NCBI RefSeq assembly: GCF_027257195.1
Contig: NZ_JAPDFS010000001.1
Span: 433,049-497,048 of the forward strand
DNA: 64,000 nucleotides
Direction: 5' to 3'
Source of the DNA: Halorubrum sp. F4
GTDB taxonomy: Archaea > Halobacteriota > Halobacteria > Halobacteriales > Haloferacaceae
The notes beneath the pieces are model-generated. The model was not told the origin of the DNA. It did no database searches and was given only the letters and a program-made list of their open reading frames with translations. A program made the translations under genes and the position numbers. This document shows positions 17,678-24,632 of the stretch, piece after piece. Positions within the stretch are counted from its first letter, which is position 1. Every line of letters starts with the position of its first letter.

Positions 17678-17749
17678 TTACCGTGGCCGCTCATAGAGGC
17701 CAATCAGAGTAGAGAGAGGTTGTTCTGTCGGGGGAGGCGTATCCCCGAG

Positions 17750-17853
17750 TGGAGACGACAGGATTTGAACCTGCGTCTGGGCATCTTTTCTTATCCGGTG
17801 ACGTTTCTCATCGTCACCCGTGCCCCGTGATGGGCCGCTATCACTACGTCTCC
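17750..17853 (-). tRNA. tRNA-like cloverleaf with ~30-nt insert in the anticodon loop
   Basis: Minus strand: acceptor GGAGACG/CGTCTCC with discriminator A, D-stem GTGA/TCAC with GG in the loop, anticodon stem GGGCA/TGCCC, T-arm GCAGG-TTCAAAT-CCTGT. The anticodon loop is 37 nt instead of 7 and holds a perfect 7-bp hairpin (GGTGACG/CGTCACC), as an archaeal tRNA intron would. If the intron sat at the usual 37/38 site, position 33 would not be U, so I cannot name the anticodon; it may be a non-standard intron or a decayed gene. It lies near a LAGLIDADG-type gene (18040-18588). Confidence 0.6.
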
Positions 17854-17892
17854 AGAAAGGGCTGTGTGGTTGTACCCCACCGAGTACCGCCT

Positions 17893-17940
17893 TTAGCCCC
17901 CATCCTAACTTGGTGAGGTACTATAACCGTATCGGTTGAG
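17893..17940 (-). promoter_or_regulatory. recurrent promoter-like block (copy 2)
   Basis: Minus strand CGATACGGTTATAGTACC then AAGTTAGGATGGGGGCTAA. It lies 40 nt upstream of the intron-like tRNA and could drive the tRNA-like elements and the gene at 16541-17527. See the copy at 13351. Confidence 0.45.
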
Positions 17941-17974
17941 GAACTCTAAAGCGTCGAGAGGGACTCTACCGCTC

Positions 17975-18014
17975 TTAGCCCCCCTCTCAACTGTATATCT
18001 CTATATAACGTTGC
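17975..18014 (-). promoter_or_regulatory. recurrent promoter-like block with TATATA (copy 3)
   Basis: Minus strand ACGTTATATAGAGATATACA, then GTTGAGAGGGGGGCTAA. It has the clearest TATA-like stretch of the four copies. The gap 17528-18039 holds nothing else besides the two tRNA-like elements and these two blocks. Confidence 0.45.
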
Positions 18015-18039
18015 CGGTCAGACGGGTCAAGAAGGGGCC

Positions 18040-18588
18040 TTACCAGTCCACGCCGAGTTCGTCGGCCACGGTCTCGGCGTCGTACTTCTTGTGTCCGCCG
18101 CCACGCTGGAAGCCCGCTTCTTGGACGCTGTCGAGCATCGACGCGAGTTCAACCATCCCCTCCGCCGTCCGGTGGCGGCCCTCGTCCAGAAGGGGGAACA
18201 CGTCTTCCAGCAGTATCTCGACCTGCTCGTGGCGGGCTACCACGAACGGGCCGACTGCCTCCAGAAAGCCCCGAACGTCGTCGCGGCGGGTGAGCCGAAC
18301 ACGGTAACGCTCCGAGCCATCGTCCCGGTCGAAGACGCTTGCCTTGGGGTCGAGGCCGAGGTCTTCGCAGAACTCGTCCAGCAGGCCCGCCGCTTCCGGG
18401 CTGGCCTTCTCGAACTTCACCTCGAAGGAGACCTCGAAGCCGTGTTTGGAAGACCCCTTCTTGCGGAGGGAGGCCTGTAAGTTGCCGCCCCAGTCTAAGG
18501 CACCTGCCGCATACGGCCCCCTCCAGTCGTTTTCGGCCATCTCTATACCACTCTCTGCCACCGACACGCTTAATACTGTCTCTGTCAT
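18040..18588 (-). CDS. LAGLIDADG-type homing-endonuclease-like protein
   Basis: 182 residues. GPYAAGALDWGGNLQ at residues 25-39 is a LAGLIDADG helix followed by a first beta strand; SFEVKF, then LLDEFCEDLGL, YRVRLTRRDDVRGFLE and HEQVEILLED follow the order of a single-domain LAGLIDADG fold. The catalytic acid (D after L in ALDWGG) is kept. Such proteins either cut DNA or act as non-cutting DNA/RNA binders. It lies 190 nt from an intron-bearing tRNA-like gene, but is not inside it. A second ATG at 18540 would remove 16 residues. Confidence 0.7.
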   Translation of the reverse strand: MTETVLSVSVAESGIEMAENDWRGPYAAGALDWGGNLQASLRKKGSSKHGFEVSFEVKFEKASPEAAGLLDEFCEDLGLDPKASVFDRDDGSERYRVRLTRRDDVRGFLEAVGPFVVARHEQVEILLEDVFPLLDEGRHRTAEGMVELASMLDSVQEAGFQRGGGHKKYDAETVADELGVDW

Positions 18589-18645
18589 TTTGATGGGGGA
18601 AACAGGGTGCGGTCACCCGATTTCGATACTCTTCCTCGGTCTGCC

Positions 18646-18688
18646 CAGAGAGGGGAGACAATAGAGGGGAGAGTCCTATTCGGTATTC
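18646..18688 (+). repeat. 43-bp perfect inverted repeat, left arm
   Basis: All 43 bases are the reverse complement of 24316-24358. The arms bracket 5.6 kb that includes the only plus-strand genes of the early region. Each arm also lies in the region upstream of a transcription unit, so it may be a shared operator as well. Confidence 0.9.
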
Positions 18689-18847
18689 TCCTATTGGGAT
18701 AGTCCTAACCAGACTACCCCTATCAGGGAGTCCTACGTTCCTGCCGCATTGGGGAACCCCGGTTAGGACTCCGATTAGTCCGAGTATAGCCGATACACGT
18801 CGGTATGTGAAACTGTTAGCACACCGGCTCCGGCCCGCCCTGCCCTC

Positions 18848-18865
18848 CACCAGACCCAAATGTGA
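18848..18865 (+). promoter_or_regulatory. plus-strand leader motif followed by a start-stop ATGTGA
   Basis: CCACCAGACCCAA is followed directly by ATG TGA, then CAGCAA and the real ATG at 18872. This is the leader motif on the plus strand with a one-codon open frame between it and the gene. Ribosomes starting at the first ATG would stop at once and could reinitiate 7 nt later. Seen directly; any regulatory effect is inference. Confidence 0.6.
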
Positions 18866-18871
18866 CAGCAA

Positions 18872-19393
18872 ATGCCATACGACGAAGACCTCGCAGAGCC
18901 TCTGACCGAACCAGACACTCCTAACGCTACGAAGTTCTACGGCTACGACGCTTCTGCTAACTACGACACCAAGAACAGACTCGACGGCTCCGGCTCCGTC
19001 TCCGACCACTACTCGCGGCTCGCCGCGTACAACACCGGAGTTCGGAACGGCAAGTGGGGCGACAACGAACTGCTCCGTGAGCAAGACAACCTCGCCCTCT
19101 TCGACGCCATCGCATCGCAACTCGAACTGACGAACTACCAACACTCCCGAGGACGCCAAGCGTTCTCCGAACTCGACCTCTCGGAACTCTCGTCTCCGGG
19201 GTCGATTGACGCAACCCTCTGTGCTGTAATGGTGGCCGCTGTGGTCGCCCGCGAGGACGGAAGGATGTACCACCCGTCTCGTGACGAAAACACCAACGAC
19301 GGGCTGTTTGTGGCCCTCCTGTCCGACCTCGACTACTCTGAACATCTGCTCCACAGTTGCTTCGGGAAGGTTCTGAATCGGGTGCATCTCTAA
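18872..19393 (+). CDS. TFIIB-like cyclin-fold protein (haloarchaeal 'RNA polymerase epsilon'-type)
   Basis: 173 residues. LTNYQHSRGRQAFSELDLS, then a cluster of Ala/Val helices, GRMYHPSRDENTNDGLF and a final HSCFGKVLNRVHL follow the pattern of haloarchaeal proteins annotated as RNA polymerase subunit epsilon, which are single cyclin-fold relatives of TFB. There is no zinc ribbon here. It could bind DNA near the TATA box or RNA polymerase. It is the first gene of a two-gene plus-strand unit with the ERCC4 nuclease, overlapping it as TAATG. It lies inside the 43-bp inverted repeat. Confidence 0.75.
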   Translation: MPYDEDLAEPLTEPDTPNATKFYGYDASANYDTKNRLDGSGSVSDHYSRLAAYNTGVRNGKWGDNELLREQDNLALFDAIASQLELTNYQHSRGRQAFSELDLSELSSPGSIDATLCAVMVAAVVAREDGRMYHPSRDENTNDGLFVALLSDLDYSEHLLHSCFGKVLNRVHL

Positions 19394-19866
19394 TGATTAT
19401 CCTCGTTGACGAGCGGGAGAAGAAGCCGTACAACTTCCCCGCGATGGAGACCGAGACCGCTCTCCTCAACTACGGCGACTACGCCGTGAAGGGCCTCGGC
19501 TACTACGACGTGAATCCGAACACCGGGAAAGAGGAGTTCTACCCGGAGTTCGCTGTCGAACGCAAGAGCCTCGATGACCTCGCCCGGTCAGTTGGCACCG
19601 ACCGAAACAGGTTCGAGGCCGAGATAGACCGCGCCCAGCAGGCCGACAACTTCGCCGTCGTAATCGAAGCGACGATGACTGACGCCTACAAGGGCCGGTA
19701 CTACTCGAAGATACACCCGAACGCCGTTGTCGGCACCGTGAAGAAGTGGCCGTTCAAATACGGCACGCTCGACTTCAAGTGGGCCGAAGACCGCGAGGGT
19801 GGAAAACAGGAGACGCTACGGTTGCTTGATAAGTGGTATATCCACGCCGCGACCGACCTATTCTGA
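19393..19866 (+). CDS. ERCC4-type (XPF-like) nuclease
   Basis: 157 residues from the ATG at 19393 (TAATG overlap with the gene before). Shows the ERCC4 core: VDEREKKPYNFP, NYGDYAV (the G-D), FAVERKSLDDLA (the E-R-K catalytic triad near residue 58) and RFEAEIDRAQ, ending with a VGTVKKWPFKYG region. All catalytic residues are present. Likely a structure-specific endonuclease acting in recombination or as a Holliday/flap nuclease. Its end overlaps the convergent gene 19858-20709 by 9 nt. Confidence 0.88.
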   Translation: MIILVDEREKKPYNFPAMETETALLNYGDYAVKGLGYYDVNPNTGKEEFYPEFAVERKSLDDLARSVGTDRNRFEAEIDRAQQADNFAVVIEATMTDAYKGRYYSKIHPNAVVGTVKKWPFKYGTLDFKWAEDREGGKQETLRLLDKWYIHAATDLF

Positions 19867-20709
19867 CTTTTGACCTCCCTGTTCCTTGGGGTCAAAATAT
19901 ATCCCAAAATAATCTGAATTGTTATACTTTTCAATTTCCTGCTGGTAAGGGATGTGCATTGGAACCGTATTTGTTGCCCTCGAACCTTCCATTGCCTGCT
20001 CAAACGTCATATCTCTCTGAATTTCTGTTGTCCGACTTGTTATCTCAATATCGGTGTTCTTTCTAATTGGGTCAAAGTATCTTAGAGTGATAATAAACTC
20101 AATCTCGTGTTCTCCTTTATTGATGAGATAGTTAACGACTCTGGTGAATTTCCAATGTTGTACGTTATCTACGATAGTTTTCGCAAATGCTGGGCCGACG
20201 AACTCCTTTGTCTCATTTGCGTTAAGAAAGTTTTTCCGGCTATGGTGGTCGGCTTGATATAGACTTTTTGTGCTTACTTGAAATCCTTGAGAATAATCAA
20301 TATTCTGGGGGATAACTCGTATTCCTGCACCGATACCCGTTGCGGCCCCCTCTCCAACATTTGCCAACGTGAATTTCAAAACATTCTCGTCTACGTCCCA
20401 CGCCGCAATTTCAATCCTTGGTAGATGTTGGAGTCGCATAAGCGATTCCTGTTCATCCAAAATGTCCGTTTGTGTATCCTGAACCCCTTTGAGCGACATA
20501 TAGACATAAACCAACACCAACGAAAGTAGCAGAGAAACTACTACGTCCAATATTGTCACTAAATTCAGGAACTCAATCGGGAGATGCGGTGAAGCAAAAA
20601 ACAGAACCACCGGACTCACCAGAATTAGACCGGCAATGAACCAAAGAAGCCAGTTAAAATATTGGGAAGATTCTCTGATTTCCCCCTCAGAATCGTTCTG
20701 ATTCAGCAT
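19858..20709 (-). CDS. AT-rich membrane protein of unknown function
   Basis: 283 residues. Two transmembrane helices occupy residues about 18-40 and 48-75, followed by a short coiled segment and a soluble beta-rich domain of about 190 residues. The gene is much poorer in GC than its neighbours and uses A/T-ending codons, a mark of recent gain. This plan resembles small viral exclusion or defence proteins and also some host membrane-sensor proteins, but no family is recognised. Its start lies 23 nt inside the end of the small zinc gene upstream. Confidence 0.75.
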   Translation of the reverse strand: MLNQNDSEGEIRESSQYFNWLLWFIAGLILVSPVVLFFASPHLPIEFLNLVTILDVVVSLLLSLVLVYVYMSLKGVQDTQTDILDEQESLMRLQHLPRIEIAAWDVDENVLKFTLANVGEGAATGIGAGIRVIPQNIDYSQGFQVSTKSLYQADHHSRKNFLNANETKEFVGPAFAKTIVDNVQHWKFTRVVNYLINKGEHEIEFIITLRYFDPIRKNTDIEITSRTTEIQRDMTFEQAMEGSRATNTVPMHIPYQQEIEKYNNSDYFGIYFDPKEQGGQKSE

Positions 20710-20857
20710 TTATTCGTTTAAGCCGCTCGGGACTCCGTAAATCTATGGGGACTTCGTGGCCGCACTCGGCGCAAACCCACACATCATAAGAGCCGTAGTG
20801 GGTCTCCGTCTCGGAGTAGAAGCCGTCCCCGTCGTGTTGACAGGCGTAGTTCGGCAT
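20687..20857 (-). CDS. small zinc-finger protein (56 residues)
   Basis: Starts MPNYACQHDGDGFYS at the ATG at 20857, just after a shortened leader motif (TAACCAGACT). It has C-x-H near the start and CAECGHEVP in the middle, enough for a zinc site. The C-terminus is charged (SPERLKRINAESER). Function unknown; probably nucleic-acid or protein binding. Confidence 0.65.
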   Translation of the reverse strand: MPNYACQHDGDGFYSETETHYGSYDVWVCAECGHEVPIDLRSPERLKRINAESERF

Positions 20858-20929
20858 AGTCTGGTTAGTCGCCCTCACCGTAGGCTAATAGTCGTCTCTC
20901 ACGCTCGCAGAGGGCTTAATTGCTCCGCT

Positions 20930-22186
20930 CTACCGGGTCTTCTCGACTTTTACGCGGCGACCGCCCGTGTTCAGGAGCCGGGACTCGACCCGGTACGGGC
21001 CGACGACCGAGACGCCCTTGGTGTAACCCCCCTTCTGCTCGACGTTGAGGTTGTTACTCGGGAAGACCGCTTCCCCGTCAACGACCGCGAGCGCCCCGTC
21101 GTCGGCTCCTTCGAGGGCGTCGTCGGCCATCAGGGGGCTTTCGGCCTCGACCCAGCCCCGACCGGCGAGGTCTCCGAAGTCAGCCCGCTCCATTTCTTCG
21201 ACAGCGAGCGGCCCGGCCTCGAAGCCCCCTTCTCCGTCCGGGGTGTAGGTCTCCGCGAAGTCCCGAATCTCGTCTTCTGCGCCCTCCAGTTCCCCCACGA
21301 TGGCGTCGGAGTCAAGGTGGTCGTGGTACTCTTCGATGAGTTCGCCATCCTCGTTGAAGGCCTCTTGCTCGCTGTACGGCGTCGGAGTGTCCGGCTTGAC
21401 CACGTCGAGGTCGCCGGTCGCCTCGTAGTCTTGGACGTACTTCGGAATCTCACCGTCGGCGTCCTCCGTGTAGACGACCCGAGTGAGGTACGTGTAGCCG
21501 AAGATGCCCGCCGTCCGAAGGCGGCGTTCAAGCGTCACCTCCACGTCGCCGTCGCACAACTCGGCGGTCTTCGCCTCGTCTTTGACCGGCTCGCCGCCGA
21601 CGGTGAGTAGGGTGTCGGTCTCGGGGTCGTACTCCGAGAAGGTCGTCTCGACCTCCTTCGTCGTCTCCACCGCGTTCGGGTGGATGAGGAACAGGCGCGT
21701 TCGTCCGGGGTTAATCTCCGGCGGGGCGTTCCCGCTGGTCACGGAGATGGCCTTCGAGACGCCGTGAACGCGGGCCTCGTTAACGAACTCCTCGGCGGTC
21801 GGGTAATGGGATTTCCCGACGGAGAGGAGCAGGTCGTGACTCTCAAACTCGACCATCTCCCCAGCGTGGGTTCCAGTCGGGCGGTCAGCGAGCAGGCGCT
21901 CGACGTGGCGGGAAGCCTCGCCTTCCGGCACGGTCTCGGTCAGGCCACCGGGGCCGGTGACGGCCAACTCGAACTGGAGGCCGGGGAACTCCTTGTAAGA
22001 CCGCTTCCGGTTCTCCTTGAAGGGGATGGGCTGGGCGAACTCCACGAACGCCGGGAGTTCACCGCCTGCTCCTACGTCCGACCGGAGGTACGCCTTGCCC
22101 TCCTTGAGATAGCCGCATCCGCGCTCGGGGTTGTCGATGGTCTCGGTCTCGATGCTGTTGCTCTGGGTCTGGGTTTCGATAGACAT
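20930..22186 (-). CDS. large early protein of unknown function
   Basis: 418 residues from the ATG at 22186, 3 nt after a leader motif (ACCAGACCCA); a longer frame begins at 22231. The protein seems soluble and mostly beta, with an acidic C-terminal third. Segments such as HGVSKAISVTSGNAPPEINPG and RTRLFLIHPNAVE look like a conserved domain, but I recognise no family. The promoter-like block at 22205-22245 suggests strong early expression. Confidence 0.7.
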   Translation of the reverse strand: MSIETQTQSNSIETETIDNPERGCGYLKEGKAYLRSDVGAGGELPAFVEFAQPIPFKENRKRSYKEFPGLQFELAVTGPGGLTETVPEGEASRHVERLLADRPTGTHAGEMVEFESHDLLLSVGKSHYPTAEEFVNEARVHGVSKAISVTSGNAPPEINPGRTRLFLIHPNAVETTKEVETTFSEYDPETDTLLTVGGEPVKDEAKTAELCDGDVEVTLERRLRTAGIFGYTYLTRVVYTEDADGEIPKYVQDYEATGDLDVVKPDTPTPYSEQEAFNEDGELIEEYHDHLDSDAIVGELEGAEDEIRDFAETYTPDGEGGFEAGPLAVEEMERADFGDLAGRGWVEAESPLMADDALEGADDGALAVVDGEAVFPSNNLNVEQKGGYTKGVSVVGPYRVESRLLNTGGRRVKVEKTR

Positions 22187-22204
22187 TGTTGGGTCTGGTC
22201 GGTT

Positions 22205-22245
22205 GCTTCGCTTCTCGCCGCTTTCATACATATTTCAGACTCGGG
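22205..22245 (-). promoter_or_regulatory. candidate early promoter (GTATGAAAGCGGC block, copy 2)
   Basis: Minus strand GAGTCTGAAATATGTATGAA then AGCGGCGAGAAGCG. The AT-rich core is 45 nt before the ATG at 22186. With the usual 25-nt offset the transcript would start at or just before the leader motif. Confidence 0.5.
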
Positions 22246-22267
22246 AAGGGGCGTTACTCGTCGCCGT

Positions 22268-22633
22268 TCAGTACCACTCGACGTGAACCGCCGCCACGTC
22301 GTAGAGACTCCACGGGCAGAACAGGTCGAAGGCCATCTCTCGCTTCTCGGTGATGGTCTCAGGCGGGTTGATGGGGCCGTAGCCCCGGTTCGGCCCGGCG
22401 GGGATACGACCGACTGCCTCGTGAACAGAGAATCGCCCGTAGACGAATACACCGTTGTCGTGAATCTCTATGTCGGTCGCGTTCGACGGGTGGATGCCGT
22501 CGAAGAACTGGTCGGAATCGACGCCGTCCATAGTCGGGAAGTCAAACTCCCCGTGTTCGTTGACGTTCTCAAACGCCCACTCGATAATGTCTTCAGTCGG
22601 CACTTCGACGGTCTCCGGTAGGTCTTTCTTCAT
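22268..22633 (-). CDS. hypothetical protein
   Basis: 121 residues, not recognised. A predicted helix (TEDIIEWAFENVNEHG) precedes a beta region with HDNGVFVYGRF. The ATG at 22633 sits 3 nt after a perfect leader motif (AACCAGACCCAA). It is separated from 20930-22186 by the promoter-like block. Confidence 0.65.
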   Translation of the reverse strand: MKKDLPETVEVPTEDIIEWAFENVNEHGEFDFPTMDGVDSDQFFDGIHPSNATDIEIHDNGVFVYGRFSVHEAVGRIPAGPNRGYGPINPPETITEKREMAFDLFCPWSLYDVAAVHVEWY

Positions 22634-22649
22634 AGTTGGGTCTGGTTGG

Positions 22650-22970
22650 TTAGTACGCCGCTATCTGACCGGCCTCTACGGCCATCTCCTTCGGGGGAGC
22701 GCACCCGTACTTGTTCTCGCCCATCCAATCCTTCGCGGCGGCTACGGCGAGCATACGGCCCTTGTGTCCGCCCCCGCAGTTCCCCCGGATTCGGAAGGAC
22801 GGGCCGGGATACCACGACGTGAACAGCGCCTCGAAGTGCCCCCGGTCGTTCAAGTGGACGACAACCCGGTAGGGAGTGTCCGAATACTGCCACTTGATGA
22901 AGTCCGAGTAGTTCGCTATCTCGTGCCACCCCTTCTTCCCCGTCGGCGGGACGTGGTCTTCGTGCTTCAT
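22650..22970 (-). CDS. hypothetical protein
   Basis: 106 residues, not recognised. NDRGHFEALFTSWYPGPSF and NCGGGHKGRMLAVAAAKDW are the most distinctive parts; the second could be a small nucleic-acid-binding helix. Its ATG overlaps the stop of the gene upstream (ATGA), so translation is coupled. Confidence 0.65.
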   Translation of the reverse strand: MKHEDHVPPTGKKGWHEIANYSDFIKWQYSDTPYRVVVHLNDRGHFEALFTSWYPGPSFRIRGNCGGGHKGRMLAVAAAKDWMGENKYGCAPPKEMAVEAGQIAAY

Positions 22971-23260
22971 CGGAGATGCCGCCCGGCTCGCTCTTCGAGG
23001 TGCCGTTCGTACCGACGCTCGGCCTTCGCCAGCGCCCGGCCCTCGGCCTCGGCCATTTCCCGCTCGGCGGCTTCCGCCGGGGTCTCCGTAAACAGGAGTT
23101 CCGTCTCGATTACACCGTGATTCTCGGCCATACCGGAGCCGACGGCGTCGTGAACGGCATCCGCGATTAGGTTCATCCGTCGGTCGTCGTCGGACTCCGC
23201 GTTGACGGGAAGCGATACTCGAACCGTTACTTCTGCGTGCTGGTGTTCGTCGTTTGCCAT
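22967..23260 (-). CDS. hypothetical protein with basic helical tail
   Basis: 97 residues. The first half is beta (AEVTVRVSLPVN, IETELLF); the second half is one long charged helix (EAAEREMAEAEGRALAKAE). The plan is like 16268-16483 in being a beta segment plus charged helix. A leader motif (CCAACCAGACCCA) is 3 nt before the ATG. Confidence 0.65.
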   Translation of the reverse strand: MANDEHQHAEVTVRVSLPVNAESDDDRRMNLIADAVHDAVGSGMAENHGVIETELLFTETPAEAAEREMAEAEGRALAKAERRYERHLEERAGRHLR

Positions 23261-23279
23261 AATGGGTCTGGTTGGGTGG

Positions 23280-23459
23280 TTAGATGCCTCGGCCCCGAGC
23301 GCGGGCCGCGTCGAGGCACTCGTCGCACATCTTGTTGTTCGACTCCGCTCCGCCGGGAGTCATATTCCCGCACTCGTCCCAGAGGACGCAGGCCCCCTCC
23401 GGGCGGGAAGGGCGCGTCTCTTCGGATGAGCAGAGCGTCGATTGTTCGGTTTCGCTCAT
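23280..23459 (-). CDS. small Cys-rich protein (59 residues)
   Basis: Begins MSETEQSTLCSSEETRPS; cysteines at CVLWDECGNM and KMCDECLDAA form two C-x(2-5)-C pairs that would hold one zinc. The ATG overlaps the stop of 23456-23842 (ATGA). Likely a small zinc-ribbon protein; role unknown. Confidence 0.65.
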   Translation of the reverse strand: MSETEQSTLCSSEETRPSRPEGACVLWDECGNMTPGGAESNNKMCDECLDAARARGRGI

Positions 23460-23842
23460 ACCGCTCCGGCGAGCCGGAACACCGTGGGGCGGTGCTTCGG
23501 ACGGTCAGCGTTGATGCGGCGTTCCCCGAACACGTCGAGGAGAATCTTGCGGTTGTTTAGGTCAGCCCGACAGAAGGCTTCGTAGAGGTCGCCGTCCCAC
23601 AGCGCCGTGAAGAAGTGACCGCCGATATGGCTGAACTCTTCCGGGGAAACCGAGCCGTCGAGGTTGCCCCACTTGACGTACTTCTGTACCTCATTCCGGG
23701 CGCTGTTCCGGGTGACCGTGCTGGGGAGTTCATCAAGGGTCTTCTGGATGACCTCGATGAGTTTCGGGCTGGCTCCGGCACGAAATAGGAAGTCGATGTG
23801 GTCGTTGGTCAGTTCAATCTCGGGGATTGGGGTGTCGTTCAT
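23456..23842 (-). CDS. hypothetical protein
   Basis: 128 residues, mostly helical, not recognised. LTNDHIDFLFRAGASPKLIE could be a helical-hairpin start. The ATG follows a perfect leader motif by 3 nt, and a weaker GTATGAAA-type promoter block (23868-23905) lies upstream. Confidence 0.65.
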   Translation of the reverse strand: MNDTPIPEIELTNDHIDFLFRAGASPKLIEVIQKTLDELPSTVTRNSARNEVQKYVKWGNLDGSVSPEEFSHIGGHFFTALWDGDLYEAFCRADLNNRKILLDVFGERRINADRPKHRPTVFRLAGAV

Positions 23843-23914
23843 TGTTGGGTCTGGTTGGTTGATTGCCGCTCGATGCCGCCCGCCCTTTCATAGATATTTC
23901 AAACTACGGCGGGG

Positions 23915-24241
23915 TCAGCCGAGGTAGTAAACGAACGTCGATTCGTCGTCTACGGGGCTGAACACGGTGGTTCCGGTAGCGTAGTAGGGAATTTCCACGT
24001 CGGAGTGGTCACCGAGACCGAAGATTCGCTCCTCGATGGTGAACTCGTTTCCTCCACCGGCTCCGCTGGGTCTTTCATCGGCGTCGTTCGGGACAAGGTA
24101 GGAGACCGTCACGGACTGCTCGAACGGAGTCAGCGGGTGGATACTGATACCGACTGAATGGTACGGGACGGTCACAATCTCTCCAACGATAGCCGTCTGG
24201 GTCTCTATACGGTACTTCTCTGGGTCTAACTGTAATGTCAT
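23915..24241 (-). CDS. hypothetical beta-rich protein
   Basis: 108 residues from the ATG at 24241. Alternating hydrophobic strands (TVPYHSVGISIHPL, SVTVSYLVPND, DVEIPYYATGTTVF) suggest a beta-sandwich. A leader motif (ACCAGACCCAGA) lies 13 nt upstream, farther than usual, with AGTACCAAGAT between. The recurrent GTTCCTGC element and one arm of the 43-bp repeat lie further upstream. Confidence 0.65.
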   Translation of the reverse strand: MTLQLDPEKYRIETQTAIVGEIVTVPYHSVGISIHPLTPFEQSVTVSYLVPNDADERPSGAGGGNEFTIEERIFGLGDHSDVEIPYYATGTTVFSPVDDESTFVYYLG

Positions 24242-24315
24242 ATCTTGGTACTCTGGGTCTGGTAGTCCCAACAGGAGAGTCGGGGTTCCTGCTGGATTGG
24301 GGAAGCCGAATAGGG

Positions 24316-24358
24316 GAATACCGAATAGGACTCTCCCCTCTATTGTCTCCCCTCTCTG
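24316..24358 (-). repeat. 43-bp perfect inverted repeat, right arm
   Basis: Exact reverse complement of 18646-18688. It ends one base short of the stop codon of the small gene 24359-24529 and lies about 75 nt upstream of the start of 23915-24241. Confidence 0.9.
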
Positions 24359-24529
24359 CTACTCTGGGTCGATAGTCACGGTGAAGTCGGGGTTCGGGTC
24401 GTAGGTCAACTCCGAGTCGGAGATGAATCCCGCCACGAGAACGTTCCCGTCGCGGTCTTCAACGACGAGCCGCATTACCCCGAACAGGCTATTCCCGCCG
24501 TGGTGTCCCGTGTCGGGCTTCGTCCCCAC
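24359..24529 (-). CDS. small beta-type protein, GTG start likely
   Basis: From a GTG at 24529 the frame gives 56 residues beginning VGTKPDTGHHGGN and containing MRLVVEDRDGNVLVAG; it ends DFTVTIDPE. The GTG is one base past the stop of the zinc gene upstream and has GGAG about 13 nt before it. An ATG at 24475 would give only 38 residues. The same frame stays open well into the zinc gene, so an even longer overlapping product cannot be excluded. Confidence 0.45.
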   Translation of the reverse strand: MGTKPDTGHHGGNSLFGVMRLVVEDRDGNVLVAGFISDSELTYDPNPDFTVTIDPE

Positions 24530-24530
24530 A

Positions 24531-24632
24531 CTAACACTTGCTCCAACCGCATTGGAGACAGACAGGACAGCCGCCGTCGAGTCGGACTTGCTGGCCCCGA
24601 CACTCCGGGCAGGCCATCTCTTGAGCCACCAT
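24531..24632 (-). CDS. 33-residue zinc-ribbon miniprotein
   Basis: MACPECRGQQV then GGCPVCLQCGWSKC: six cysteines in the pattern C-x2-C ... C-x2-C-x2-C-G-W-S-x-C. It is clearly similar to the miniprotein at 58460-58564. The end resembles the C-terminal zinc element of some ribonucleotide reductases. The ATG overlaps the stop of 24632-24940 as TAATG. Confidence 0.7.
   Translation of the reverse strand: MVAQEMACPECRGQQVRLDGGCPVCLQCGWSKC

Noticed and set aside
18149-19387. 412-codon minus-strand frame across the TFIIB-like gene
   Set aside because: Arg/Val-rich antisense sequence over a control region and a recognisable plus-strand gene.
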